Notes under the pieces: generated by a model
Told to the model about the DNA's origin: nothing
The model's database searches: none
Seen by the model: only the letters and a program-made list of their open reading frames with translations
Program-made: the position numbers and the translations under genes
Shown here: one piece after another, positions 8,920-20,022 of the stretch
Numbering within the stretch: position 1 is the stretch's first letter
Layout of the letters: every line of letters starts with the position of its first letter
Assembly: GCA_026393985.1 (NCBI GenBank)
Contig: JAPKZB010000088.1
Span: 1 to 64,000, forward strand
Reading direction: 5' to 3'
DNA length: 64,000 bases
Source of the DNA: Acidobacteriota bacterium
GTDB taxonomy: Bacteria > Acidobacteriota > Terriglobia > Bryobacterales > Bryobacteraceae

Positions 8920-10851
8920 GTGCTACGCCGCTCCCTCCTCCTTTGCACCGCCCTGCCCCTGCTCCTGAGCCAGAAAAAACTCAGTGCCCCCGGCGAAACG
9001 TATTTCCCCGCCAAAGTCATGCCCGCCCTCGAAAAAGCCGGCTGTCAGAACTGCCATGGCTCGAACGGCGTCGCCGCCGGCACCCGCTTCCGCCTCCCCG
9101 AAGAAGGCGCCAGCGCCGAAGAGCTCCAGCTCTTCGGCAAATCGCTCCACGTCCTCATCGACCGCGCCGATCTCTCAAAATCCCTCCTCCTCAACAAACC
9201 CACCCGCCGTGTCCCCCACGGCGGCGGCCTCAAAATCACCCCCGGCTCGCCCGAAGAGGCCACCCTCCGCACCTGGATCGACTACCTCGCCGCCAACACC
9301 AAACCCGACGACCGCTTCCTCCTCGGCCAGCGCAAGTTCGAAGCCCGCCCCGTCCTCCGGCGCCTCACCCACGCCCAGTACAACAACACCGTCCGCGACC
9401 TCCTCGGCGACGACAGCCGCGTCGCCGACCAGTTCCCCGCCGAAGACTTCGTCGGCGGCTATCGCAACCAGTTCCAGTCCCAATCCATCTCGCCCCTCCT
9501 CGCCGAAGCCTACAGCGCCGCCGCCGAAAAACTCGCCCGCTCCGCCTTCCGCGGCGGCGATACCCACGGCCTCATCCCCTGCAAAACCCGCGACGCCGCC
9601 TGCCGCCAGAAATTCCTCCGCACCTTCGGCGCCAAGGCCTTCCGCCGCCCTCTGCTCGAAACCGAACTCGCCCGCTACGAAAAACTCTTCCTCACGCAGA
9701 AAGACTTCCTCGCCGGCGCGCAGCTGACCCTCGAGGCCATGCTCCAGTCCCCGGCCTTCCTCATGCGCACGGAAAACGGCGCCGAACCCGCCTGGCGCCC
9801 CTACGAAACCGCCAGCCGCCTCTCCTACGCCCTGCTCAACACCATGCCCGACGCCGAACTCCTCCGCGCCGCGGCCCAGGGCGAACTCAACACCCGCCAG
9901 GCCGTCGAACAGCAGGCCCGCCGCCTCCTCGCCGACCCCCGCGCCAAAATCACCCTCGATGAGTTCGTCGCCGAATGGCTTCGTTTCGACCAACTCCTCG
10001 ACGCCGTCAAAGAGCGCGCCCAGTTCCCCATGTACTCGGCCGAACTCACCGTCGCCATGACCGAAGAGACCCGCCGCATGGTCGCCGACCTCGTCTGGCG
10101 CGACCAGGACTTCATGCAGTTGTTCGCCGCCGAACACAGCTTCGTCAACACCGCCCTCGCCCAGCTTTACAAACTGCCCGCCCCCGCTAAAGAGTACGAC
10201 CGCGTCCCCCTCCCCCCCGAAACCGGCCGCGGCGGCATCCTCGGCCACGCCATGTTCCTGGCCGCTACCTCCAAACCCGCCGACACCAGCGCCACCCAGC
10301 GCGGCCTCTTCGTCCGCGAACACTTCCTCTGCCAGGAGGTCCCCCAGCCTCCGCCCGGCGTCAACGCCAACCTGCCCAACCTCGACAAGGGCAAGCCCAT
10401 GACCAACCGCGAACGCCTAGCCATGCATCTGAACAACGAAAGCTGCGCCAGCTGCCACACCCTTGTCGACCCCATCGGCCTCGCCCTCGAAAAGTACGAT
10501 GCCATCGGCCAGTTCCGCAACAAGCAAAAACTCACCTTCCGCCCCGCCCGCCGCGAAGATGGCGACGTCGTCAACGTCGAACTCGACATCGACACCAACG
10601 GCTACGTGGCCGGCATTCCCAACTCCCGCTTCACCACCCCCCGCGAGCTTGGTAAAATTCTATCGGCTGCCCCACAATGCCAGCAGTGCGTGGCCAAGCA
10701 GCTGTTCCGCTACTATACGGGCCGTCATGAAAATGCGCGCGACGCCGTCGTTATCGATCGGGCCTTCGCCGATTTCCGCAGCTCCGGGTACCACTTCCGG
10801 GAGCTGATGGTCAGCTTATTGAAGTGGAGCGTCTTCCCCCCGGAGTCCTAA
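8920..10851 (+). CDS. Secreted cytochrome-like DUF1587/DUF1592/DUF1588/DUF1585 protein
   Basis: The start is GTG at 8920, which gives a signal peptide ([17 protein letters not shown]) and a 643-residue protein. A heme motif CQNCH appears near residue 45 in a planctomycete-cytochrome-like region. The domain order then fits the planctomycete/acidobacterial family: DUF1587, DUF1595/1592 ([15 protein letters not shown]), DUF1588 with a second heme motif CASCH followed by [16 protein letters not shown], and DUF1585 at the C-terminus. These proteins sit beside DUF1552 partners and are assumed to act outside the cytoplasm in polysaccharide or sulfated-glycan use, but the reaction is unknown. The partner gene starts 4 bases downstream. 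Confidence 0.88.
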   Translation: MLRRSLLLCTALPLLLSQKKLSAPGETYFPAKVMPALEKAGCQNCHGSNGVAAGTRFRLPEEGASAEELQLFGKSLHVLIDRADLSKSLLLNKPTRRVPHGGGLKITPGSPEEATLRTWIDYLAANTKPDDRFLLGQRKFEARPVLRRLTHAQYNNTVRDLLGDDSRVADQFPAEDFVGGYRNQFQSQSISPLLAEAYSAAAEKLARSAFRGGDTHGLIPCKTRDAACRQKFLRTFGAKAFRRPLLETELARYEKLFLTQKDFLAGAQLTLEAMLQSPAFLMRTENGAEPAWRPYETASRLSYALLNTMPDAELLRAAAQGELNTRQAVEQQARRLLADPRAKITLDEFVAEWLRFDQLLDAVKERAQFPMYSAELTVAMTEETRRMVADLVWRDQDFMQLFAAEHSFVNTALAQLYKLPAPAKEYDRVPLPPETGRGGILGHAMFLAATSKPADTSATQRGLFVREHFLCQEVPQPPPGVNANLPNLDKGKPMTNRERLAMHLNNESCASCHTLVDPIGLALEKYDAIGQFRNKQKLTFRPARREDGDVVNVELDIDTNGYVAGIPNSRFTTPRELGKILSAAPQCQQCVAKQLFRYYTGRHENARDAVVIDRAFADFRSSGYHFRELMVSLLKWSVFPPES

Positions 10852-10855
10852 ACCG

Positions 10856-12168
<1,313 letters not shown>

Positions 12169-12172
<4 letters not shown>

Positions 12173-13485
12173 ACCGGCGCCGCTTCCTCGGCGGCCTCAC
12201 CGCCGCCGCCCTCGGCGCCCCACCCCAACGCCCCAACATCCTCCTCATCCTCGCCGACGACCTCGGCTACGAATGCCTGAGCTGCTACGGCAGCCAAACT
12301 TACAAAACGCCGAACCTCGACCGCCTCGCCGCCGAAGGCATGCTCTTCCGCTACGCCTTCGCGCAGCCCCTCTGCACCCCCACCCGGATGCAGCTCATGA
12401 CCGGCAAGTACAACTTCCGCAACTGGCAGGCCTTCGGCATCATGGACCCGAAAGAGCGCACCTTCGGCCATCTGTTCCGCGAAAACGGCTACCGCACCGC
12501 CATCGCCGGCAAGTGGCAGTTCTGGAGCTACAACCCGCCCGCCTTCGAACCCCAGTGGCGCGGCAAAGGCCAGCGCATCGATGACGCGGGCTTCGACGAA
12601 TACGCCGTCTGGCACGCCGGCCACACCGAAGATAAAGGCTCCCGCTACGGCAACCCCACCATCTACTCAAACGGCGCCCTCCAGAAAAACCTCACCGGCC
12701 AATACGGCGAAGACCTCTTTGCCGACTTCCTCCTGCAGTTCGTCAAAAAGCCCGACCCCAAGCCCTGGTTCGCCTACTGGCCCCTCGCCCTCACCCACGA
12801 TCCCTTCGTCCCCACCCCCGACACCCCGGAGTTCCAGGGCCCCAACCGTCTTAAGCCCGACAACCGCTTCTTCAAAGACATGGTCGAGTACATGGACAAA
12901 GTCGTCGGCCGTGTCGTCTCCCAACTGCCTCCGGACACGCTGATCCTCTTCTTCAGCGACAACGGCACCCATCAAAGCATCACCAGCCAACTCAACGGCC
13001 AACCCTTCCCCGGCGGCAAAGGCCTCACCACCGAAGCCGGCACCCGCGTCCCCCTCCTCGTCCGCTGGAAGGGCGTCACCCCGCCCGGCAAAACCAGCGA
13101 CGACCTCATCGACTCCTGCGACTTCCTGCCCACCCTCTGCGCCGCCGCTGGCATCCCCACCCGCGGCCTGGGCCCCCTCGACGGCGTCAGCTTCCTGCCC
13201 CAACTCCAGGGCCGCCCCGGCCGGCCCCGCCCCTGGATCTACTCCTGGTACGACCCCCGTCCCGGCGCCGATAAAGAAAACTGGACACGCACCCAACGCT
13301 GCGTCTTCGATCACCAGTGGAAGCTCTACGACGACGGCCGCCTCTACCACTGGGCCCGCGATCCCCGCGAAACCACCCCGGTGGAGAACCCCGCCGTCCG
13401 CGCCCGCCTCCAGGCCGTCCTCACCCGCTACGCCCGCCAGGGCGGCAGCCGCGAAATACCCGGCACGGCGGCCGCCGCGAAATAA
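12169..13485 (+). CDS. Sulfatase, Tat-exported
   Basis: This 438-residue type I sulfatase has a twin-arginine leader (NRRRFLGGL). The metal-binding Asp pair lies in LILADDLGY (D30, D31). The formylglycine motif C-T-P-T-R is at residues 69-73, so Cys69 would be converted by a formylglycine-generating enzyme encoded elsewhere. A later FFSDNGTH segment supplies the other metal ligands. It should hydrolyse a sulfate ester, perhaps on a glycan, in the periplasm. The 4-base overlap with DUF1552 ties it to that cluster. Substrate cannot be read from sequence. Confidence 0.92.
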
Positions 13486-13488
13486 ATG

Positions 13489-13494
13489 TATCAT
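13489..13494 (+). promoter_or_regulatory. Candidate -10 element, leaderless type (PQQ-like gene)
   Basis: TATCAT lies 7 nt before the GTG at 13502. If real, the propeller gene has its own promoter, although it is only 16 bases from the sulfatase stop. Confidence 0.3.
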
Positions 13495-13501
13495 CCAAAG
13501 C

Positions 13502-14893
13502 GTGAAACCCGCGCTGTTGCTCCTGCTCGTCCCCGGTCTTCTCGCGGCTGACTGGCTCCGCTTCCGCGGCCCCCTCGGCGCCGGCATCAACGACGCCCAG
13601 CCCCTGCCCCGCGAAATCGCCCCCGACAAAAACGTCGTCTGGAAAACCGCCATCCCGCGCGGCAAGTCCTCCCCCGTCGTCACCGCCACCCGCATCTTCC
13701 TCACCGGCCACGAAAACGGTAAGCTCCTCACCTTTGCCCTCGACCGCCGCACCGGCGCCCTCCTCTGGCGCCGCGAAGCCCCCGCCCATCACGACGAAAA
13801 GCGCCACACCCTCAACGATCCCGCCTCCCCCAGCCCCGTCTCCGATGGCGAAAACGTCTACGTCTTCTTCGCCGGCTACGGTCTGCTCTCCTACACCGCC
13901 AACGGCGACGAACGCTGGCGCCACCCCCTCGGCCCCTTCACCAACTTCCACGGCATGGGCGCCTCCCCCGTCCTCGCCGACGGCAAGCTCTACATGCTCT
14001 GCGACCAGGACCAGGGCTCCTTCCTCCTCGCCGTCGACCAGCGCACCGGCCGCACCGTCTGGAAAGCCGACCGCCCCGACTACGTCCACAGCTTCTCGAC
14101 GCCCCTCGCCCTCGACCGCGAACTCATCGTCCCCGGCTCCTATCAGCTCTCGAGTTACGACCTCGCCACCGGCAAACCCCTCTGGCACGTCCGCGGCCTC
14201 ACCTATCAGGTCAAGTCCGTCCCCGTCGTCGCCGATGGCGTCCTCTACTTCAACGGCTGGGCCCCGGGCGGGGAAGCCAGCGAGCGGCTCGAACTCCCCG
14301 CCTTCCCCGCCATGCTCGAGCGCTTCGACGCCAACCAGGACGGCAAACTCGCCAAAACCGAGGTCCCGGCCCACTGGCACCCCGGCAACTGGGCCATGCA
14401 GGACCTCGACAAAGACGGCCTGCTCGACCAGCGCGACTGGCAGTACTACACCATGCGCCGCACCTCCACGAACGCCACCCTCGCCGTCCGCCTCGGCGGC
14501 TCCGGCGACGTCACCGCCACCCACGTCCTCTGGCGCTACGACAAGTCGCTGCCCGACGTCCCGGCCGTGCTGCTCTACCGTGGCGTGCTCTATCTCCTCC
14601 GCAACGGCGGCATCCTCCAGACGCTCGATCCCGCCACCGGCAAGCTCATCAAAGCCGGCCGCCTGCCCAACGCCCTCGAGGAATATTACGCTTCGCCCGT
14701 CGCCGGCGATGGCAAGGTTTACTGCATCAGCCGCCAGGGCAACGTCACCGTGCTCGAAGCCGGCGCCCCATGGGGCATCGCCGCCTCCTCCAGCCTCGAC
14801 GAAGAGGTCTTCGCCACCCCGGCTATCGACAACGGCCACCTCTGGATCCGCACCGCCACGCAACTCTACGACTTCGCCGCCCCGCGGCCCTAA
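13502..14893 (+). CDS. PQQ-like beta-propeller protein with inserted EF-hand pair
   Basis: The start is GTG with a clear signal peptide (MKPALLLLLVPGLLAADW). The 463 residues show PQQ/BamB-type propeller blades (FALDRRTGALLWRREAP, AVDQRTGRTVWKADRP, YDLATGKPLWHVRG, TLDPATGKLIKAGRLP). Between blades, at about residues 275-325, sit two EF-hand loops, DANQDGKLAKTE and DLDKDGLLDQRD, separated by a linker, so calcium binding is likely. This propeller-plus-EF-hand layout is common in planctomycetes and acidobacteria. The protein may be a scaffold or a quinoprotein-like enzyme; I see no proof that PQQ is bound. The end overlaps the convergent LRR gene by 4 bases. Confidence 0.85.
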   Translation: MKPALLLLLVPGLLAADWLRFRGPLGAGINDAQPLPREIAPDKNVVWKTAIPRGKSSPVVTATRIFLTGHENGKLLTFALDRRTGALLWRREAPAHHDEKRHTLNDPASPSPVSDGENVYVFFAGYGLLSYTANGDERWRHPLGPFTNFHGMGASPVLADGKLYMLCDQDQGSFLLAVDQRTGRTVWKADRPDYVHSFSTPLALDRELIVPGSYQLSSYDLATGKPLWHVRGLTYQVKSVPVVADGVLYFNGWAPGGEASERLELPAFPAMLERFDANQDGKLAKTEVPAHWHPGNWAMQDLDKDGLLDQRDWQYYTMRRTSTNATLAVRLGGSGDVTATHVLWRYDKSLPDVPAVLLYRGVLYLLRNGGILQTLDPATGKLIKAGRLPNALEEYYASPVAGDGKVYCISRQGNVTVLEAGAPWGIAASSSLDEEVFATPAIDNGHLWIRTATQLYDFAAPRP

Positions 14894-15708
14894 CGCCGCA
14901 CCATCTCAATCTGCCCGGATTCGACGCGCGTATTCGGCAGCGCCGCCTTCAGCCTCGCCACCCCCGCCTCCGTCAGCAGCGTGTTCACTACGTTCAACTG
15001 CTTCAGCTTCCCCAGGCCGAAAAGCTTATCCACCCCGGCGTCCGTAATCTTCGCGTTCCGCAGGTTCAGCCCCTCCAACTCCGTCATCGTGCCCAGCACC
15101 TCAAGACCCCGGTCCGTAATCGTCACCTGCCACAGGCCCGAGTCCGTCCGCTGCAGCCCGCCCAGGTCCAGCTCCCGCAGCGTCGGAATCAGCTTCAGCG
15201 GGCTCAGCCCCACGTCCGTCATCTTATTCCCGCCATACGCAACATGCCGCAGCTTCGGCATCGTCGCCAGCAACTCCACGCCATTATCGGTAAACAACGC
15301 AAACCCCACGTCAATCGACTCGAGCCCCGCGTGCCCGGCAAGGTGCGCCACGCCCGTGTCCGTTACCTTCGTTCCCCGCATGTTCAGCGTCTGCAGCTTC
15401 GGCCACAGCTTCATCACCGCGCACGCCCCGTCGCCCACCAGCTCGGCGTAGTACAGGTTCACCGCTGTCACGTTCCGCAGCTTCTTCAAATGCACAAAGC
15501 CGAGATCCGTCACCCGCGTATGCGAAAGGTCCAGCGTCCGCAGCTCCGTAAACGTCCCCACGCGCTGCAGGTCCGAATCGTTCACCCACGTCCGGCTCAG
15601 GTCCAGCGCCACGATGCGCCCCTGCGCATCGGCCGTCGCCGTGCCGCCCACCTCCTTCACCCAATCCATCGGCCCCACTACGGCCAGCAGCAACATCGCG
15701 GCGAACAT
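14890..15708 (-). CDS. Leucine-rich repeat protein (short)
   Basis: This 272-residue protein begins with a hydrophobic segment (MFAAMLLLAVVG), so it is probably exported. It carries about nine leucine-rich repeats of the RNase-inhibitor/GALA-like kind (LRTLDLSHTRVTDLGFVHLKKL as the pattern). The ATG shares one base with the upstream gene's TGA (TGATG), which implies translational coupling. The N-terminal module (WVKEVGG...IVALDLSRTWVND) resembles two modules in the upstream protein. LRR proteins bind other proteins; the partner is unknown. Confidence 0.82.
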   Translation of the reverse strand: MFAAMLLLAVVGPMDWVKEVGGTATADAQGRIVALDLSRTWVNDSDLQRVGTFTELRTLDLSHTRVTDLGFVHLKKLRNVTAVNLYYAELVGDGACAVMKLWPKLQTLNMRGTKVTDTGVAHLAGHAGLESIDVGFALFTDNGVELLATMPKLRHVAYGGNKMTDVGLSPLKLIPTLRELDLGGLQRTDSGLWQVTITDRGLEVLGTMTELEGLNLRNAKITDAGVDKLFGLGKLKQLNVVNTLLTEAGVARLKAALPNTRVESGQIEMVRR

Positions 15709-17669
15709 CAGCTTTTCCTCCGGATCGGAATCGACGACTCCCGATCAAACAAGACATGCAGCCCCGGCCGCGCGGCTTTCAGCTTGTTGAAAGCCGCCTC
15801 GGTGATCAGCGTATGGTAGATGCCCAGGCTCCGCAGCTTCGGCATCTTCACAATCGTCTCCACCGCCCCGTCCGTCAGGTTCGCCGTATCGAGCAGCAGC
15901 TCTTCGAGCTCCGGCAGTTGCAGCGCTTTCAGGCCCGCGTCGGACAAGCCCGTGTAGTCCAGGTTCAGCCGCCGCAGCTTCGGAAACTGATTGAGATGCG
16001 GCGCCGCCGCATCGTCCAGCCGCGACCGCACCGACTCAAACACCCGCAGATTCGTCAGCCCTTTCAACTCCGCCAAACCCTTGTTCGTATGCCGGCAGTA
16101 GCTCAGGTAAAGCTCCTCGAGCGTGGTCATCTTCCCGATGTGCACCAGCGCCTCATCGCCCAGGTCGTTCGAGACGATATCCAGCTTCCGCAGCGGCAGC
16201 GCGCTCAACGCCCGCAGGCCGGCCTCGGTGATGTCGGTGTAGGCCAGGCGCAGCGCCCGCAGCGTGGGCATCGCCGCCAGGGCCGCCGCGCTGCGGTCAT
16301 CAAACGTCGTGTTGGCAATCTCCAACTCCTCAATCGGCAGCGTTGCCGGCAGCATCCCCCGGCTCAGCGTATGGTTCAGCGTCAGCCGCTGCAGCTTCCC
16401 TAGGCCCGCCAACTGCGCCAAACCCGCATCGGAAACCATCGTGTTCGTCAGGTCCAGATCTTCGAGCGTCTTCAGCTTGCCAACGTGCGCCATGCCCCCG
16501 TCGCCCACCTCGGTCGTATCGAGCCGAAGCTTCCGCAGCGCCGTCAGGCCTGCCAGATACGCCAGCTGCGCATCGGAAACCGGGGTCCGCGATAGATCAA
16601 TTGACCGGATTTTGCCCGCCTCGAGCGAACTCCGCCCGCCCAGCCGCTCAATCCATCCGGCAATTGCGGTGTCGGTCAGCGCCGCCGGCTTGGCCGTCCG
16701 CAGCGCCGGGTCCGCCGCCTGCGGCGCCGCGTCCTGAAACTCCACGCGTACCCGCGGGTTCACCGCCACCAGATCATCCACGCCCCCGCGCGTCACCCGC
16801 GTGTAGCGCAGGTCGAGCGACGTCAGATTCTTGAGGCCCCGCAGCTTGCTCAGCCCCGCGTTGGTAATCTGCGTCCGGTACAGGTTCAGCTCGGTCAGCT
16901 CCTGCAGCGGCGCCAGCGCCGCCACCCCTTCGTCCGTCAGCGCCGCGCCCAGAATGTTCAGCCGCTTCAATTTCGTCAGGCCCCGCAGCGCGCCGATTCC
17001 CCGGTCCGTCAGCCGCAGCCCGAACAGGTCGAGCGTCTCGAGCTCCTGCAAACCGGCCAGCTGCTGCAAGCCCTCGTCGGTCACGAACGTATCGCGCAGG
17101 CTCAGATAGCGCAGCTTCTTCATGCCCGCAATCTGCTTCATGCCCTCGTCGTTCATCCGCGTATTGTTCAGGTCCAGCCGCTCGAGATTCACGAACGATT
17201 CGAGGCCCGCCCCGCGAATGTTGGCCATCGCCACCCGCATCTCGCGAATCTGCGTCAGGTTGGCAAACTCTTTCAGCCCCTTATCCTGCACGTTGATGTG
17301 TTCGAGAAAATGCAGCGACAGCCCGAAGCGTTCGAGCTTCGTGAGTGTCTTCAGCGCGGCCAGCTCTTTGTTGGCGTCCAGCGTCGAACCCGCTCCCGGG
17401 TTAAAAATCGTGCCCGGCAGAATCAGCTCCCGCAGCTCCGTGCAGCCCGACAACAGCTTCAAATCCCGATGGTCGACAATCGTCCCGGCTAGGTCCACAC
17501 CTTCGAGACGCAGCACCCCGGCCGGCAGCCTCTCCACCGCGCCGACCCAGGCCGAGTCCGCCATTCGCACCCGACCGCCAAACCGCAGCGCCCACTCCGC
17601 CGTCGCGCGGTCATCGCCCTGCGCCCACACTGCTCCAGCGCCCAATAAAAGAAACGTTAAAATTCGCAC
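15708..17669 (-). CDS. Leucine-rich repeat protein (long), two modules
   Basis: The start is GTG at 17669, with a signal peptide (MRILTFLLLGAGAVWAQ); a CAGG ribosome site lies 8 nt upstream and a TACAAT hexamer further up. The 653 residues are almost entirely leucine-rich repeats of about 24 residues with the pattern LxxLxLxxTxhTDxGL. A second leader-like module (IAGWIERLGGRSS, then IRSIDLSRTPVSD) starts near residue 340, so the protein looks like an internal duplication. It is predicted to be periplasmic or surface-located. It is coupled to the short LRR gene by a one-base overlap. Confidence 0.83.
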   Translation of the reverse strand: MRILTFLLLGAGAVWAQGDDRATAEWALRFGGRVRMADSAWVGAVERLPAGVLRLEGVDLAGTIVDHRDLKLLSGCTELRELILPGTIFNPGAGSTLDANKELAALKTLTKLERFGLSLHFLEHINVQDKGLKEFANLTQIREMRVAMANIRGAGLESFVNLERLDLNNTRMNDEGMKQIAGMKKLRYLSLRDTFVTDEGLQQLAGLQELETLDLFGLRLTDRGIGALRGLTKLKRLNILGAALTDEGVAALAPLQELTELNLYRTQITNAGLSKLRGLKNLTSLDLRYTRVTRGGVDDLVAVNPRVRVEFQDAAPQAADPALRTAKPAALTDTAIAGWIERLGGRSSLEAGKIRSIDLSRTPVSDAQLAYLAGLTALRKLRLDTTEVGDGGMAHVGKLKTLEDLDLTNTMVSDAGLAQLAGLGKLQRLTLNHTLSRGMLPATLPIEELEIANTTFDDRSAAALAAMPTLRALRLAYTDITEAGLRALSALPLRKLDIVSNDLGDEALVHIGKMTTLEELYLSYCRHTNKGLAELKGLTNLRVFESVRSRLDDAAAPHLNQFPKLRRLNLDYTGLSDAGLKALQLPELEELLLDTANLTDGAVETIVKMPKLRSLGIYHTLITEAAFNKLKAARPGLHVLFDRESSIPIRRKS

Positions 17670-17695
17670 AGCTTTGCCTGCTGGTATTGTAAGCC

Positions 17696-18850
17696 TTACG
17701 CCCCGCCCAGCAGCAGCGCCCGCAGCCGCTCCGCCGTCGCGCTAAACGGGTGCGCCAGCGCATACGCCTGCGCCGCCCGGCCCATCTCCCGCAGCCGCTT
17801 CCGGTCCCGCGTCAACTCCTGCAGCGCCGGCAGAAAACCATCGGGCGACGCCATCCGGCCGAACTCGGCCCGCATCACGCCCCGCGCCCCGGCGTGGTCC
17901 AGCGTCAACGCCGGCAGCCCCGCCGCAAACGCCTCCATCAACGTCAACCCGTAAGATTCATGGCTCGACGGAAACACGTACAGGTCCGCCTCGGCAAACT
18001 GATCGGCCTTGGCCTGCCCGGTCACGTGACCCGGAAACTCCACTTCCACCTGCCGCAGCTGCTCCGCCAGCGCCTTCAGCTTCTCAAAGTAGGCCTTGCC
18101 CTGCATGTACGCCGGCTGCCCGCAGATCCGCAGCCGCATCGAAGGCAGCAAGCCCTGCTGCTCCCAGGCCAGCAGCGCTTCGAGCAGCACGTGCTGGTTC
18201 TTCTCGGGCGAGATCCGGCTCAGCGTCAGCAGCGTCAACTTCTTCTCGGCCGGGCGCCGTGTGCTGGTGTATACCGACGGAGGCGTGCCCCACGGCAGCA
18301 CCTCCACCCGCACCTGCGGCCCGTAGCAGCGATGGATCACCTCCCGCATCGCCGGCGACGGCACAATGCAAGCGGTCGCGTGCCGCACGCAGTCCCGCTG
18401 TTTTTGGAAAACCAGCTGCAACACGTCCGGGCAAAACCGTTCCCAACGCGCGTGCCACTGCACCAGCCGCTCGGGCGCCACCCACCCCCGCCCGTAAATC
18501 GCCGCCACATAGGCCACCACGTCCACGTGAAAGATCACGAACACCCGGTAGCCCGCCGCTGCCAGCCGCGCAAAGTCCGGCCCCTCGGAGATGTCGTTCA
18601 CCAGCACGACGCAATCCTTGGGTTCGTATCGCAAAATCGCCTTCGTCGATTCGGCTTCAAACCGCCGGCAGAACGCGGCGTACTCCCATTCGGAGAAACT
18701 CACCAACTCCCGGCCCGTCACCGTTGACGGGGCAACCGCTTCCACGTCCGGCCATGCCGTCCGCAGCATTTCAAATACCGCAGCCCCGCCGCCGAGCGGC
18801 ACCCGCTCCGCGCCAAACCCCCCATGCGCCGCCGTATAGAGAATCTTCAC
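17696..18850 (-). CDS. Glycosyltransferase family 4-like
   Basis: I chose the GTG at 18850 (VKILYTAAHGGFG, 384 residues). It overlaps the cupin stop by 4 bases (GTGA), whereas the in-frame start at 18910 would add 20 poorly folded residues. The protein shows the GT-B layout: an N-terminal acceptor domain and a C-terminal nucleotide-sugar domain with LTLSRISPEKNQHVLLEAL, then SSHESYGLTLMEAFAAGLP carrying the EX7E signature. It should transfer a sugar to a lipid, glycan or small molecule at the inner face of the membrane. Donor and acceptor are not evident. It belongs to the run with the cupin and SDR genes. Confidence 0.85.
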   Translation of the reverse strand: MKILYTAAHGGFGAERVPLGGGAAVFEMLRTAWPDVEAVAPSTVTGRELVSFSEWEYAAFCRRFEAESTKAILRYEPKDCVVLVNDISEGPDFARLAAAGYRVFVIFHVDVVAYVAAIYGRGWVAPERLVQWHARWERFCPDVLQLVFQKQRDCVRHATACIVPSPAMREVIHRCYGPQVRVEVLPWGTPPSVYTSTRRPAEKKLTLLTLSRISPEKNQHVLLEALLAWEQQGLLPSMRLRICGQPAYMQGKAYFEKLKALAEQLRQVEVEFPGHVTGQAKADQFAEADLYVFPSSHESYGLTLMEAFAAGLPALTLDHAGARGVMRAEFGRMASPDGFLPALQELTRDRKRLREMGRAAQAYALAHPFSATAERLRALLLGGA

Positions 18851-19326
18851 CGGATGAACTGATCGACGAACCCGGCGCCCAGCCCAACTTCGATGTAGTG
18901 CTTCCTGCACATATCGATCTTGGTGAACACGTCCTCAAACCCCGTGTGGTTGCCTTCTGCGTCCACATAGTACATGCAGCCCGAGATGTTGAAAAACGTG
19001 ATCATCTCATCGGCCGACTCCACCGTCAGCGTATGCGTCTCGCCCGGCGGCTCAAACACGTAATCCCCCGCCCGCGCCACCCAGTCGTGCTCCAGATACC
19101 GCCAGCTGCCCTTGATCACGTACCCGTGCACCGGACCCGGATGCCGGTGCCGGCTCAACACCCCGGCCTTCCGCACCCGCAGCAGGTTGCACCAGCCGCC
19201 GTTCAGCGTATTCAGCATCAACGGCCGGAACCAGACATCTTTGGCCTGCGGCACCCAGATGCGTTCATCGTCCGGCACCGCCGTCGTCACAATTTCAGGG
19301 GGAGATAAAGGATGCGTCGTCAACAT
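18847..19326 (-). CDS. Cupin, 2,4'-dihydroxyacetophenone dioxygenase-like
   Basis: This 159-residue single-domain cupin has metal-binding motif 1 as SRHRHPGPVHGYVIKG (His replaces the usual Glu) and motif 2 as EPPGETHTL. Together they supply His ligands for Fe or another metal. The overall pattern, including the TVESADEMITFFNISG and MYYVD segments, resembles 2,4'-dihydroxyacetophenone dioxygenases, which cleave a C-C bond with O2. The actual substrate is uncertain because this family is broad. The start lies one base after the SDR stop, and the stop overlaps the glycosyltransferase start. Confidence 0.72.
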   Translation of the reverse strand: MLTTHPLSPPEIVTTAVPDDERIWVPQAKDVWFRPLMLNTLNGGWCNLLRVRKAGVLSRHRHPGPVHGYVIKGSWRYLEHDWVARAGDYVFEPPGETHTLTVESADEMITFFNISGCMYYVDAEGNHTGFEDVFTKIDMCRKHYIEVGLGAGFVDQFIR

Positions 19327-19327
19327 A

Positions 19328-20005
19328 CTAGGCCGCCGAATACCCGCCGTCGATCGGAATCACCGCGCCCGTCATAAAACTAGCCGCGTTTGAACACAAG
19401 AATAACACCAGCGGCGCCAACTCCTCCGGCCTCCCCCACCGCCCCAGCGGCGTCCGCCCCAGCAGCGCCGCCGACCGCGCCGGGTCCTCCTGCAGCGACT
19501 GCGTCAGCGGCGTCGCAATCCACCCCGGCGCAATCGCGTTCACCCGAATCCCCTCGGCCGCCCAAGCCACGGCCAGCGACCGCGTCAGCTGCGCAATCGC
19601 CCCCTTGCTCGCCGCGTAGGCCGGCACCCGCGGCCCGCCGAAAAACGTCAGCATCGAGGCGATGTTTACAATCGCGCCGCCCGCCGCCAGCTTCGGCCGT
19701 GCCGCCACACAGCAGCGCATCGCGCCCGTCAAATTGATATCGAGCACCTGCTGAAACACGGGAATCGTGTACTCCTCATCGCGCCGGATAACCCCCGCGG
19801 CGTTCACGAGAAAGTCCACGCGGTCCAGGCCAGCAAACAGCGCCTCTACCGCCGCATCGTCCGTCACGTCAAAATCCGGCAGCCCCGCCGCCACCACCCG
19901 CGCCCCGGCGCTCGCGAACGCCGCCGCAATCGCCGCCCCTATTCCGCTCGTCCCGCCCGTCACCACCGCAGTTTTTCCGCTGAAATCAAACATGGAAACA
20001 TCCAT
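19328..20005 (-). CDS. Short-chain dehydrogenase/reductase
   Basis: This is a classical SDR of 225 residues, slightly short. It has cofactor motif TGGTSGIG, NAAG in LVNAAGV, a catalytic serine in NIASM, YAASK as the catalytic Tyr-Lys, and PGWIATPL. The loop after strand 2 is short (ARVVAAGLPDFDV), so cofactor choice is unclear. The ATG at 20005 gives MDVSMFDFSGKT; the ATG at 19993 (MFDFSGK) is equally plausible and starts closer to the conserved fold. The gene is divergent from pdxH with only 17 bases between start codons. Confidence 0.87.
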   Translation of the reverse strand: MDVSMFDFSGKTAVVTGGTSGIGAAIAAAFASAGARVVAAGLPDFDVTDDAAVEALFAGLDRVDFLVNAAGVIRRDEEYTIPVFQQVLDINLTGAMRCCVAARPKLAAGGAIVNIASMLTFFGGPRVPAYAASKGAIAQLTRSLAVAWAAEGIRVNAIAPGWIATPLTQSLQEDPARSAALLGRTPLGRWGRPEELAPLVLFLCSNAASFMTGAVIPIDGGYSAA

Positions 20006-20022
20006 TATGGAGGAAGAACGCC

